From the NCBI RefSeq assembly GCF_015353075.1, contig NZ_CP064187.1:806001-870000 (forward strand): a stretch of 64,000 bases of DNA, given 5' to 3'. The translations under genes and the position numbers were made by a program. The DNA comes from Rhizobium sp. 007. Its GTDB lineage: Bacteria; Pseudomonadota; Alphaproteobacteria; Rhizobiales; Rhizobiaceae. Of the stretch, positions 36,502-44,313 are shown in pieces. Under the pieces are notes generated by a model. It saw only the letters and a list, made by a program, of their open reading frames with translations, was not told the DNA's origin and searched no databases. Numbering within the stretch: the stretch's first letter is position 1; each line of letters starts with the position of its first letter.

Positions 36502-38640
36502 CTACCCCGCGCTCGCCACCTTCTGCGCTTCGAGCGGCGGGGCGGATTTCAGCTTTTCGCCGAGGGCCTTGAGGATCCTGGTCGATTCCACCGAGAGCAT
36601 GCGGGGACGGATGAGCTGTGGGATGCTGTCTTCGGGTTTGGCGGCGGCGGACTTGGCGGTGTCTTTGGCCGGCGGCGCCGGGTTTTCGACGCCGGGGATG
36701 GGACGCAGCACGATGCCCTGGTGGGCGTAATCCATGGCGCGCTTGAAGGTCATGGCGGGAAGCGAGCCGCCGGTCATGTTGTTCGTCGAGGTGTAGTCGT
36801 CATTGCCGAACCAGACGGCGCAGGTGTAGTTGCCGGTGAAGCCGACGAACCAGGCGTCGCGATAGGCCTGCGTCGTGCCGGTCTTGCCGCCGGTGAGGAT
36901 GCCGTTGTCGAGCGCTGCCTTGCGGGCGGTGCCGAAATAGGGGATGCGGGTCAGCATCTGGTTCATGTAGGCATCGGCTTTTTCCGACAGCACGCGCTTG
37001 GCCGGCGGCTCGTCGCGGTCGAAATCGTAGAGCACGTCGCCGCCGTAATCGAGGATCTGGGCGATGCCATGGCGACGTGATTGATAGCCGCCCGCCGGAA
37101 ACACGGCATAAGCCGTCGCCTGGTCGAGAACGGTGACTTCCGACGTTCCGATTGGGATTGTCACGTCGTCGCGCACCGGCGATTCGATGCCCATCGCCTT
37201 GGCCATGGCGCGGATCGGCTGGATGCCAAGCTTGTCCTTGGCAAGCCGCACCGGGATCGTGTTGATCGATTGCGCGATCGCCGTTTCGAGCGTAACGCGC
37301 CCGGCATAGCGGTTCGCGTAGTTGTGCGGGCTCCAGTTGCCCCAATAGATCGGCGCATCGACGATGGTAGTCTGCGGGGTCATGCCGCTCTCCATCGCCA
37401 CTGCATAGGTATAGACCTTGAAGGAGGAGCCCGGCTGGCGCAGCGCCCGCGTCGCGCGGTTGAACTGGCTTTCGCCGTAGTCCCGTCCTCCGACCATGGC
37501 GCGCACCGCACCGCCGTTTTCAAGCATCACCATCGCGCCCTGCTTGGCGTGAAAGGACTCGCCATATTCGCGCAGCGACGTCTCGACTGAATCTTCTGCC
37601 GCCTTCTGGATACCCATGTCGATCGTGGTGCGCACGATCAGTGAATGCTGGTGGAAGCGGGCGGCAAGACGCTGGACCTCCTCGAAGGCCCAGTCGAGGA
37701 AGAAATCGGGCGATTCCTGCTCGTTGCGGTCGACGATCGTCGCCGGACTGCGGCGGGCGGCAATCACCTGGCCCTCGGTCATCAATCCGCTCTGGACGAT
37801 ATTGGTAAGCACTTCGTTGGCACGGGCGCGCGCCGCTGGCAAATTGACGTGGGGCGCATATTTCGCCGGCGCCTTGAAGAGGCCGGCAAGCATGGCCGAT
37901 TCTGCGAGGTTCACATCGGTGATGTTCTTGCCGAAATAGAACTGCGAGGCCGCCGCCGCACCGAAGGTGCCGCCGCCCATATAGGCGCGGTCGAGATAGG
38001 TGGAGAGGATCTCCTTCTTCGACAGGTTGGCTTCGAGCCAGAGCGCCAGGAAGGCTTCGGTGATCTTGCGGTCGATCGAGCGCTCGTTGGACAGGAAAAG
38101 GTTCTTGGCAAGCTGCTGCGTCAGCGTCGAGCCGCCCTGGACGACTTCGCCGGCGCGGGCATTCTCGCTCATGGCGCGGAACAGGCCGATGAAATCAATG
38201 CCGAAATGGTCGAAGAAGCGGCGGTCCTCGGTGGCGAGCACCGCCTTGATCAGCGAATCCGGCAATTCGTCGATGGGCACCGAATTCTGATGGATGACGC
38301 CGCGGTGGCCGATGACATTGCCGTAGCGGTCGGTGAAGGTGACGGCGAAATCGCCGCGATTGCGCCAATCTTCCTTGGTAGCCTCGAAGGCAGGCTGGGC
38401 GAGGAGGAGCATCAGAACCGACCCGGCAGCGCCGAGCGTCAACGCTTCGCCGCTAAGTTCGAAGACTAAGCGCTTCCAGCCGCGCACGCGGAAGCGGCGG
38501 AAAAAGATGGTGACGTCTTCCCAGATCTCGGCGGAGCGGAAACCGGCGTTCCAGAGGGTGGAATCGATCCATGAATCGATCTTCAGCAGGATGTGCCGGC
38601 TCCTGCGAGGGCGTTCTTCTGGATTGTCCGGATCCTGCAC
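36502..38640 (-). CDS. Class A penicillin-binding protein (PBP1A type)
   Basis: The 712-residue bifunctional peptidoglycan synthase has a cytoplasmic N-terminus, one membrane helix (about 66-86) and a GT51 transglycosylase domain with E138 in ATEDRRFFDHFGID and GGSTLTQQLAKNLFLS. The transpeptidase domain shows S405-SFK, SIN at 458 and K586TGT. All catalytic motifs are intact. The start is a GTG at 38640. Monocistronic as seen, it runs toward the antitoxin relic. Builds cell-wall glycan and cross-links it in the periplasm. Confidence 0.92.
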   Translation of the reverse strand: MQDPDNPEERPRRSRHILLKIDSWIDSTLWNAGFRSAEIWEDVTIFFRRFRVRGWKRLVFELSGEALTLGAAGSVLMLLLAQPAFEATKEDWRNRGDFAVTFTDRYGNVIGHRGVIHQNSVPIDELPDSLIKAVLATEDRRFFDHFGIDFIGLFRAMSENARAGEVVQGGSTLTQQLAKNLFLSNERSIDRKITEAFLALWLEANLSKKEILSTYLDRAYMGGGTFGAAAASQFYFGKNITDVNLAESAMLAGLFKAPAKYAPHVNLPAARARANEVLTNIVQSGLMTEGQVIAARRSPATIVDRNEQESPDFFLDWAFEEVQRLAARFHQHSLIVRTTIDMGIQKAAEDSVETSLREYGESFHAKQGAMVMLENGGAVRAMVGGRDYGESQFNRATRALRQPGSSFKVYTYAVAMESGMTPQTTIVDAPIYWGNWSPHNYANRYAGRVTLETAIAQSINTIPVRLAKDKLGIQPIRAMAKAMGIESPVRDDVTIPIGTSEVTVLDQATAYAVFPAGGYQSRRHGIAQILDYGGDVLYDFDRDEPPAKRVLSEKADAYMNQMLTRIPYFGTARKAALDNGILTGGKTGTTQAYRDAWFVGFTGNYTCAVWFGNDDYTSTNNMTGGSLPAMTFKRAMDYAHQGIVLRPIPGVENPAPPAKDTAKSAAAKPEDSIPQLIRPRMLSVESTRILKALGEKLKSAPPLEAQKVASAG

Positions 38641-38823
38641 GTTCTATATTCCCGCCCGATCGCGCTTGACGGCTGGCGAGCCAGGCGTCAGAGCACAGCC
38701 ATCCTTCGGCATTGCGCTCTTCGATAAACGAAGCATGCTGAATAATTGATTGATTTGGCGGCCGATAACAAGAGAATTGAAGGCGTCTCACGCGGATTTG
38801 CGGACGCTGTTGCAAGAAAACGA

Positions 38824-39300
38824 ATGATGAACGAACTACCCTTCTGGAAACGGAAAACGCTGAACGAAATGAACCGCGAGGAATGGGAAAGCCTCTGCGA
38901 CGGCTGCGGGCTCTGTTGCCTCAACAAGCTGGAGGAGTGGGATTCGGGCGACGTCTATTTCACCTCCGTTGCCTGCAAGCTCCTTGACGGCCAAAGCTGC
39001 CGCTGCTCGAACTACGAGAAGCGGCGGGATTTCGTGCCGGACTGCGTGCAGCTGACGAAGGCGAACGTGCAGGAAATCGCCTGGCTGCCGCCGACCTGTG
39101 GCTACCGACTGGTGAACGAGGGGCGCGATCTTTACTGGTGGCATCGGCTGGTTTCCGGCGACCCGGAAACCGTGCACCAGGCCGGCATTTCCGCCCGCGG
39201 GCGGACGATCAGCGAGACGGAGATCGATCCCGACCACCTGGAAGATTATATCGTCGATTGGCCGCTGACGGTGGGCGACGGCGAGCGGGCGAAGAAGTAG
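38824..39300 (+). CDS. UPF0260 / YcgN family cysteine cluster protein
   Basis: About 158 residues, starting [20 protein letters not shown]. The N-terminal cluster [19 protein letters not shown], then [17 protein letters not shown], and [20 protein letters not shown] are hallmarks of the YcgN/UPF0260 group in the YkgJ-type metal-binding family. It is soluble and function is unknown, though the cysteines suggest Zn or Fe-S binding. The start at 38824 fits; an upstream frame to 38746 is unlikely. Divergent from the PBP1A gene. Confidence 0.88.
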   Translation: MMNELPFWKRKTLNEMNREEWESLCDGCGLCCLNKLEEWDSGDVYFTSVACKLLDGQSCRCSNYEKRRDFVPDCVQLTKANVQEIAWLPPTCGYRLVNEGRDLYWWHRLVSGDPETVHQAGISARGRTISETEIDPDHLEDYIVDWPLTVGDGERAKK

Positions 39301-39343
39301 ATCCTAAGCGGCGGCGAAGCTTTCGAACGTGAAGGACGGGAAA

Positions 39344-39657
39344 GTGGCAGCAGACCTCAAGGGAAAGGCGGCACTCGTTGCCGGACGCACGCGCGGCTCC
39401 GGACGCGGGATCGTCGTGGAACTCGGCGCGGCGGGCGCGACCGGTCGCACGACAGAGAGCGGCAATTGGAATACGGAAGGCCGGAAACGATCGAGGAGAC
39501 GACGGAGTTGGTGACGGCTGCCGGCGGCAAGGGCATTGCCCTGCGCGTCGACGGGCTTTCGGGCGGCTGCTCGCCGGACAGGCTGGATGCGCTCGTCTTG
39601 GCGCTGACGGCGCTGATCCTGGACGGCGGCGGCGAGCCGAGGGTGCGGGGGATTTGA
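39344..39657 (+). pseudogene. Relic of a short-chain dehydrogenase/reductase gene
   Basis: The first frame reads LKGKAALVAGRTRGSGRGIV, then ELGAAGATG, the start of an SDR Rossmann fold (normally LxGKxALVTGxxRGIGRGIA). The reading then continues in another frame as YGRPETIEETTELVTAAGGK and GIALRVDGLS. After about 100 codons the sequence ends; the catalytic Tyr-x3-Lys half of the enzyme is absent. At least one frameshift and a large 3' loss make it a pseudogene. Confidence 0.7.
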
Positions 39658-39692
39658 AGGATCCGCCGTCTCGCCTTTTGAGTTTTATGAGT

Positions 39693-39824
39693 TTATCGCT
39701 GCTTGGGCGGCTGTGGCGCCGGGCGCTGCGTTTCGCGCGCCGGGCCGATCTGGCGCCACTCGTTTTCCATCTGGTCGACGAGGTGCTGTGGAATGGTGGG
39801 CTGGCTGTTGGCGGGCGTTTGCAT
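39693..39824 (-). CDS. Very small conserved-looking protein, 43 residues
   Basis: ATG at 39824 with AGGAG six bases upstream opens a 43-residue frame: MQTPANSQPTIPQHLVDQME, then NEWRQIGPARETQRPAPQPP and a KQR end. It is polar, Pro/Gln-rich and has no hydrophobic segment. The ribosome-binding site and composition favour a real gene. Function unknown. Confidence 0.5.
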   Translation of the reverse strand: MQTPANSQPTIPQHLVDQMENEWRQIGPARETQRPAPQPPKQR

Positions 39825-39953
39825 TCGGTCTCCTGTCCTTCGGCGAGCTTCGACAGGAAACGCATGACATAGGCCAAATGCGGTGTAAATCAGGGGCTTA
39901 AACGCTTTAAACGATTGAAATTATTTTAATCGATTAGGACCAGGTCAGATTTC

Positions 39954-40637
39954 ATGGTTATCCACATCGACCGGATATTCTTCTTCGATGCTGTGCGGCA
40001 AAGCCTGTTCAAAGGGACCCTTTCCGAGGGGCAGGTCGAGGGCATGACGGCGATTCTCGACTTCTTCGAGCAACGCATGCCGCAGGCGGACTGGCGGTGG
40101 CTGGCCTACATCCTGGCGACGGCTTTCCACGAGACGGCCTTCACGATGCAGCCGGTGCGTGAGACCCTGGCCGGCAGCGACGCAAAGGCGATCGAGATTC
40201 TCGACCGCGCCTATGCGGCAGGCAAGCTTTCCTGGGTGAAGACCGTTTACTGGAAGCCGGACGAGGACGGAAAGTGCTGGCTGGGCCGCGGGCTGGTTCA
40301 GCTCACCCACAAGCGCAACTACGAGGCGATGAGTGCGATCACCGGCATCGACCTCGTCGCCGAGCCGGACCGTGCGATGGAGATGGCGGCCGCCGTGACG
40401 ATCCTGATCGAGGGCATGCTGGTTGGCAGTTTCACCGGGCACAGGCTTGCCGACCACCTGAACGCCGAAAAGGAAGACTGGGTGAACGCACGCCGCATCG
40501 TCAACGGCACTGACCGGGCGGAGAAGCTCGCCGAATACGGCCGGACCTTCCATGCGGCCCTGCGCCGCAAAGAGGCGCCGGGCATTCTGCAGCGGTTGAA
40601 GGGGTGGCTTGCGCGTGCTATCGCGCGGCTTTGTTGA
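39954..40637 (+). CDS. Endolysin-like glycoside hydrolase (GH19/chitinase-fold type)
   Basis: The 227-residue protein contains RWLAYILATAFHETAFTMQP with the putative catalytic glutamate, and CWLGRGLVQLTHKRNYEAMS, as in phage-type lysozymes of the chitinase-like (GH19) fold. No signal peptide is present. Downstream (41237) there is a relic of a portal-like gene, so this could be a phage or gene-transfer-agent leftover, although the gene itself is intact. An AT-rich imperfect dyad (around 39912-39930) precedes it. Confidence 0.72.
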   Translation: MVIHIDRIFFFDAVRQSLFKGTLSEGQVEGMTAILDFFEQRMPQADWRWLAYILATAFHETAFTMQPVRETLAGSDAKAIEILDRAYAAGKLSWVKTVYWKPDEDGKCWLGRGLVQLTHKRNYEAMSAITGIDLVAEPDRAMEMAAAVTILIEGMLVGSFTGHRLADHLNAEKEDWVNARRIVNGTDRAEKLAEYGRTFHAALRRKEAPGILQRLKGWLARAIARLC

Positions 40638-40654
40638 AGATGAGGAGTGCCCCG

Positions 40655-40963
40655 GTGATCCGCCATATCGTTTTCTTCACCGCAAGCGCGGAAAACCTGG
40701 AGACGGTGCGCGCCGGGCTTTCGGTGCTGACGGCGATTCCGCATGCGCGGCTGTTGGAGATCGGCACCAATGTGAAGACCGACCAGCTCGGCACCGATGT
40801 CGACCTGGTGGTCTACGGCGAATTCGACGACGAGGCGGCACTTGCGGCTTATAAGGCGCATCCTGATTACCAGCGCTCGATCGAACTCGTGCGGCCGGTT
40901 CGGGAAATGCGGATCGCGGCGGATTACGATGTTGAGACAGCGGTAAGGCAGCCGCTCGGCTGA
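40655..40963 (+). CDS. Dabb (stress-responsive A/B barrel) domain protein
   Basis: About 102 residues: VIRHIVFFTASAENLETVRA, GTNVKTDQLGTDVDLVVYG and EFDDEAALAAYKAHPDYQRS, the last being the Dabb signature. A GTG at 40655 with GAGGAG seven bases upstream is the best start; an ATG at 40640 would add five residues. Small soluble dimeric barrel; its ligand or reaction is unknown. It sits 18 bases after the endolysin-like gene. Confidence 0.8.
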   Translation: MIRHIVFFTASAENLETVRAGLSVLTAIPHARLLEIGTNVKTDQLGTDVDLVVYGEFDDEAALAAYKAHPDYQRSIELVRPVREMRIAADYDVETAVRQPLG

Positions 40964-41236
40964 TTGCGATTGACGGTTTGCGACGGCCCTGTGGGCCTCC
41001 TCACCATGAAAGCGTTTGATTGCGGATCGTTTGAAGTTTCGCGCTTCACCTGAATTTTGCCCCTCACTCCTCACCCTCACCCTCACCCTCTCCCCGCGCG
41101 CCTGGGGCGAGGGGACATGGCCCACGCCGGCTGCCGGCCGTGTAAGAGGGCGCGGCATATCCCTTCTCCCCGTAATCACGGGCAGAAGGTGGTGGCAGAC
41201 GGATGAGGGACAGCGGCAGACTCTCAGGAAAACACC
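40964..41236. repeat. Repeat-rich intergenic stretch
   Basis: The stretch contains a short CTCACC tandem tract (about 41066-41090), a C-rich CTCTCCCCGCGCG element with GGGGCGAGGGGA, and CCCTTCTCCCC near 41163, followed by GACGGATGAGGG. These match C-rich dispersed elements near 5710 and 9730-9969. No gene is seen. Confidence 0.5.
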
Positions 41237-41514
41237 ATGAACATCCGATCTTTCCTGCCGTGGGGCTTTACGGCGGACGAAAGATTGTGGCCGAGAAGAA
41301 GGCGGCGTCCGGTTTCCTGAGCTGGCAGCGCAGGGGCGGGCGAACTGGACGGGGTGCTCTTATGCGGCGCTGTCGCGCGAGGGCTTCATGAGAACCCGGT
41401 GGGGGCGATCGCTGCGTGCGGCTGACGCGCACGCACCGGGAGGCGAAGGCCAAGCTGCACGAAGCGGAGACGCGGTTCAGGGCTGTGACGGAACCAGCTG
41501 CTTTGCCGATCTGA
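41237..41514 (+). pseudogene. Relic of the N-terminus of a phage/GTA portal-type gene
   Basis: A start with AGGAAAA upstream reads MNIRSFLPWGFTAD. Successive frame changes then give GRKIVAEKKAASGFLSWQ, QGRANWTGCSYAALSREGFM, NPVG and DRCVRLTRTHREAKAKLHEA, ending at a stop at 41512-41514. The order W-x(3)-YAALSREGFM-x-NPV-x-RCVRL resembles the start of HK97-type portal proteins, notably those of alphaproteobacterial gene transfer agents. At least three frameshifts are needed and the rest is absent. Its end overlaps the MFS gene's 3' end on the other strand. Confidence 0.5.
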
Positions 41515-42724
41515 CCATTCCCGCCAGCATGAAAACGAAGACCAGGGCGAGGGCGGCGAGCGCTGCGCAGATGGTGAGCGTCAGTCCGGTGCCGACGCGG
41601 TCGAGGGTGGCGGTGAATATGACGGGGGCGATGGCGTTGGCAAGGTTTTGCGGCAGCGAGAGGCGGGCGGCTTGCAGGCCGTATTCGCGGGGCGAGAAGA
41701 AGGCGAGCGGCAGCAGCGCACGGGCAACGGCAAGCACGCCGGAGCCGAAGCCGTACATCACGATGAAGGCGACAAGCAGCGGCGTCGAGGTGCCGCATAG
41801 CAAAAGCATGAGGAAGCTTACCAGCATGAGGCTGATGCCCATGACCGAGGTGAGGATCGGGTTGCCGCGTTTTCCGAGCAGCATGTCGAGCCCGCGGGCG
41901 GAAATGCCGATGACGCCGCGGGCGGAACCGAGCTGCAGGGCAAGCGCCGGCGAGGCACCGGACTGGCGGAAGATTTCGATCAGCGAGGGCGCAATGCCGA
42001 AGCTGATGAAGGTGCCGAGCGTCGTCGAGGTGGCAAGCAGCAGGAAGGCCTTGCGGCGCTCACGCGGCGATAGCGCGATCGGTGGGGTATCCGCGGCGGT
42101 GCCTTGCGTGTGCGTTGCGGCGGGCTTCGGCAGGGCGAAAAGATGAAGCGGCAGGCAGACGAAAATGTGAAGTGCCGCCGAGAAGATGAAGGCGATGCGC
42201 CATCCATAGGCGTCCGTCACCAGCGTCAGGACCGGCCAGAAGAGCGTTGCCGACAGGCCGGTGAAGAGCATGAGGATGGCGATGATCCGCTTGCCGTTCA
42301 GGCCTTCTCGCTCGACGACGGCGGTATAGGCGGGCGCTGAAAGGCCAAGCGCGCCGCCAAGACCGATGACGATCCAGGCAGCCGCATAGAGGACGACCCC
42401 ATGCGTGGCGGCAAGCATCAGCAGGCCCGTCGCGAAGGTGACCGACGATGCGGCAAGCACGCGGGCTGCACCAAAGCGCGCGAGCCAACGCCCGGTCGCG
42501 GGGCCTGCGATGGCACTGACGACCATCATGACGGTGAGGCCGGCAAAGACCACTTCGTTCGGCAGGCCGAGATCGGGCGCGACGACGCGGCCCATGACGC
42601 CGAGCATATCGAAGGTGGTGCCCCAGCCGATGAGCTGGCTGACGGCAAGCACGGCGATCGTCTGCGCCGAGCGCAAGGGGAATTTGAACATTCGTGCTGA
42701 AACGGATTTGAGAGCTGAGGACAT
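41477..42724 (-). CDS. MFS transporter
   Basis: About 415 residues with twelve predicted membrane segments and the MFS loop GPATGRWLARFGAARVLAAS between helices 2 and 3. The central cytoplasmic loop carries charged sequence (SPRERRKAFLL). The start at 42724 (MSSALKSVSARMFKFPLRSA) is preferred; a longer frame to 42871 is possible, as is a shorter start at 42691. Substrate unknown; the overall look is like monocarboxylate/drug-type MFS proteins. Confidence 0.8.
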   Translation of the reverse strand: MSSALKSVSARMFKFPLRSAQTIAVLAVSQLIGWGTTFDMLGVMGRVVAPDLGLPNEVVFAGLTVMMVVSAIAGPATGRWLARFGAARVLAASSVTFATGLLMLAATHGVVLYAAAWIVIGLGGALGLSAPAYTAVVEREGLNGKRIIAILMLFTGLSATLFWPVLTLVTDAYGWRIAFIFSAALHIFVCLPLHLFALPKPAATHTQGTAADTPPIALSPRERRKAFLLLATSTTLGTFISFGIAPSLIEIFRQSGASPALALQLGSARGVIGISARGLDMLLGKRGNPILTSVMGISLMLVSFLMLLLCGTSTPLLVAFIVMYGFGSGVLAVARALLPLAFFSPREYGLQAARLSLPQNLANAIAPVIFTATLDRVGTGLTLTICAALAALALVFVFMLAGMVRSAKQLVPSQP

Positions 42725-42902
42725 GGGCCATAGCAGTTTTGCATGTGCGGCGAAAGCCGCGGCAACCATTTGCGGAACGGCGCCTCGCCTGACTGGTAAG
42801 AGGTGTGGCTTTGTATCTTCGGCCTTCATCAAGTCGTTTATGAAGGGCGCAAGGAAAACCATACTCATCACCCGCCCTCATCCTTGCAGGCTGCGCCCTG
42901 CG

Positions 42903-43084
42903 ATGTCTCGCGGGCCGAGCCTATCTTATGAGCCGATTGGACTGTGGGCCGGCCTGTACGCGACGCCGGACGATGCGTGTGTGGTCTTGGCGCTGGCCGA
43001 TCTGAAGGCGCAGGGATTGAGGTCTTCCTTTATTCCTTCGTGACGATGGACATGACCGAGGGAAATGCGCTGCCCGATCCTTGA
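42903..43084 (+). pseudogene. Frameshifted small open frame, unknown
   Basis: The frame from ATG 42903 reads LSYEPIGLWAGLYATPDDAC and then VVLALADLKAQ. One base later the natural continuation is GIEVFLYSFVTMDMTEGNAL followed by a stop at 43082-43084. Adding one G in the GGG run near 43013 would join them into a 59-60 residue protein. I do not recognise it. There is no strong ribosome-binding site. It could be a decayed gene, a sequencing slip or a chance frame. Confidence 0.25.
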
Positions 43085-43220
43085 CGGCGGCGCAGACCAG
43101 GCAGCCTATCCCTTCGCGACCTGCCATCCGGCGGCCCGGCAGGTCGTTCGCGGAGGAAATCTCAGGCGGGACATCTGTGTTTTCACGGCATCCCGCCCTC
43201 TCGTCTTTCGGCTGTGGAAG

Positions 43221-43253
43221 TTCTGGAAAAATACAGTCCAGAATTGTTCTAAA
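43221..43253 (+). promoter_or_regulatory. Cluster of dyads upstream of feuN, including an ICE-like (Irr) motif
   Basis: TTCTGG (43221-43226) pairs with CCAGAA (43238-43243), and AGAA-TTG-TTCT (43240-43250) continues to TTCTAAA. Read on the minus strand this last part is TTTAGAACAATTCT, close to the rhizobial iron-control element bound by Irr (TTTAGAA..TTCTAAA), but one arm is incomplete. It lies about 90 bases before feuN, so it could be a promoter/operator for feuNPQ. Speculative. Confidence 0.35.
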
Positions 43254-43334
43254 CGTCCGGCGTTACAGGGCATTCATTTGCCATTCAGGTCACGTGAGTA
43301 CATAGTCGGACCAAGTTGGAATTACGTTGGAAGC

Positions 43335-43589
43335 ATGCACATGGCCTCTCCCTTGAGCGTCGTAGTTTTGGCCGCCGGGCTGGCGGTATCGGCGCCCTCA
43401 CCGGACGAACCGCGCGGTCTGATCGTGCGCGTCGCAGGCGATTGCAGCGCGGCGGCTGAGCAGGTCGTCGAGCAGACGGGCGGGCAGCTTCTTTCCGTGC
43501 AGCCATCGGGCAACACCTGCATCATCACCGTTCTCGTCCAGGGCAACGGCCAGCGTCCACGCAAGGTGACCGTCAGGGTTCCGATGTAG
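43335..43589 (+). CDS. feuN: Small periplasmic regulator, FeuN-like
   Basis: The 84-residue protein has a hydrophobic N-terminal export signal (PLSVVVLAAGLAVSA). The mature domain reads RGLIVRVAGDCSAAAEQVVE, then SGNTCIITVLVQGNGQRPRK, with two cysteines. It lies 52 bases upstream of feuP on the same strand. In Sinorhizobium meliloti, feuN encodes a small periplasmic protein just upstream of feuPQ that restrains the kinase FeuQ; position, size and signal peptide agree. A second ATG at 43341 with GGAAG seven bases upstream may be the real start. Confidence 0.72.
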   Translation: MHMASPLSVVVLAAGLAVSAPSPDEPRGLIVRVAGDCSAAAEQVVEQTGGQLLSVQPSGNTCIITVLVQGNGQRPRKVTVRVPM

Positions 43590-43641
43590 GCGGAATCGGC
43601 CTATGAAACACCAGTGATACACTTGAGGTGAAAGCGGACCG

Positions 43642-44313
43642 ATGCGCATTCTGGTAGTCGAAGACGATGTCAATCTGAACCGGCAGCTCGCCGATACGCT
43701 GAAGGAGGCGGGCTATGTCGTCGATCAGGCCTTCGACGGCGAGGAAGGACATTTCCTCGGTGAAACCGAGCCTTATGACGCGATCATCCTCGACATCGGC
43801 CTGCCGGAGATGGATGGCGTCACCGTCCTTGAAAAGTGGCGCGGTGCGGGCCGCGGCGTGCCGGTTCTGATCCTGACGGCCCGCGACCGCTGGAGCGACA
43901 AGGTCGCAGGCATCGATGCCGGGGCCGATGACTACGTGACCAAGCCCTTCCATGTCGAGGAAGTGCTGGCGCGCATTCGCGCCCTGATCCGCCGTGCGGC
44001 CGGGCATTCCTCCTCCGAGATCATCTGCGGCCCGGTGCGGCTCGACACCAAGACCTCCAAGGCGATGGTCAACGGCGTGACGCTGAAGCTCACCTCGCAC
44101 GAATACCGGCTGCTTGCCTATCTGATGCACCATATGGGCGAGGTGGTTTCGCGCTCGGAGCTCGTCGAGCACATGTACGACCAGGATTTCGATCGCGATT
44201 CCAATACGATCGAGGTATTCGTCGGCCGCCTGCGCAAGAAGATGGGCGTGGACCTGATCGAAACGGTGCGCGGTCTCGGCTACCGCATCCAAGCGCCGAA
44301 CAATGCGCATTAA
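43642..44313 (+). CDS. feuP: Response regulator FeuP (OmpR/PhoB type)
   Basis: The 223-residue regulator has a receiver domain with the phosphoacceptor D51 in IILDIGLPEMDG, plus conserved acidic E7, D8 and D9 and the lysine in YVTKPFHVEEVL. The C-terminal winged helix ends in VRGLGYRIQAP. Overlapping feuQ by 11 bases, it sits directly upstream of cycHJKL genes, the order reported for rhizobial feuPQ. FeuP/FeuQ respond to osmotic or envelope state and control cyclic glucan export (ndvA) in S. meliloti; the original name came from ferric uptake phenotypes. Confidence 0.9.
   Translation: MRILVVEDDVNLNRQLADTLKEAGYVVDQAFDGEEGHFLGETEPYDAIILDIGLPEMDGVTVLEKWRGAGRGVPVLILTARDRWSDKVAGIDAGADDYVTKPFHVEEVLARIRALIRRAAGHSSSEIICGPVRLDTKTSKAMVNGVTLKLTSHEYRLLAYLMHHMGEVVSRSELVEHMYDQDFDRDSNTIEVFVGRLRKKMGVDLIETVRGLGYRIQAPNNAH

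Noticed and set aside
41063..41095. CTCACC tandem tract considered as a CRISPR or minisatellite
   Set aside because: Only a few imperfect six-base units with no spacers; part of a dispersed C-rich repeat.
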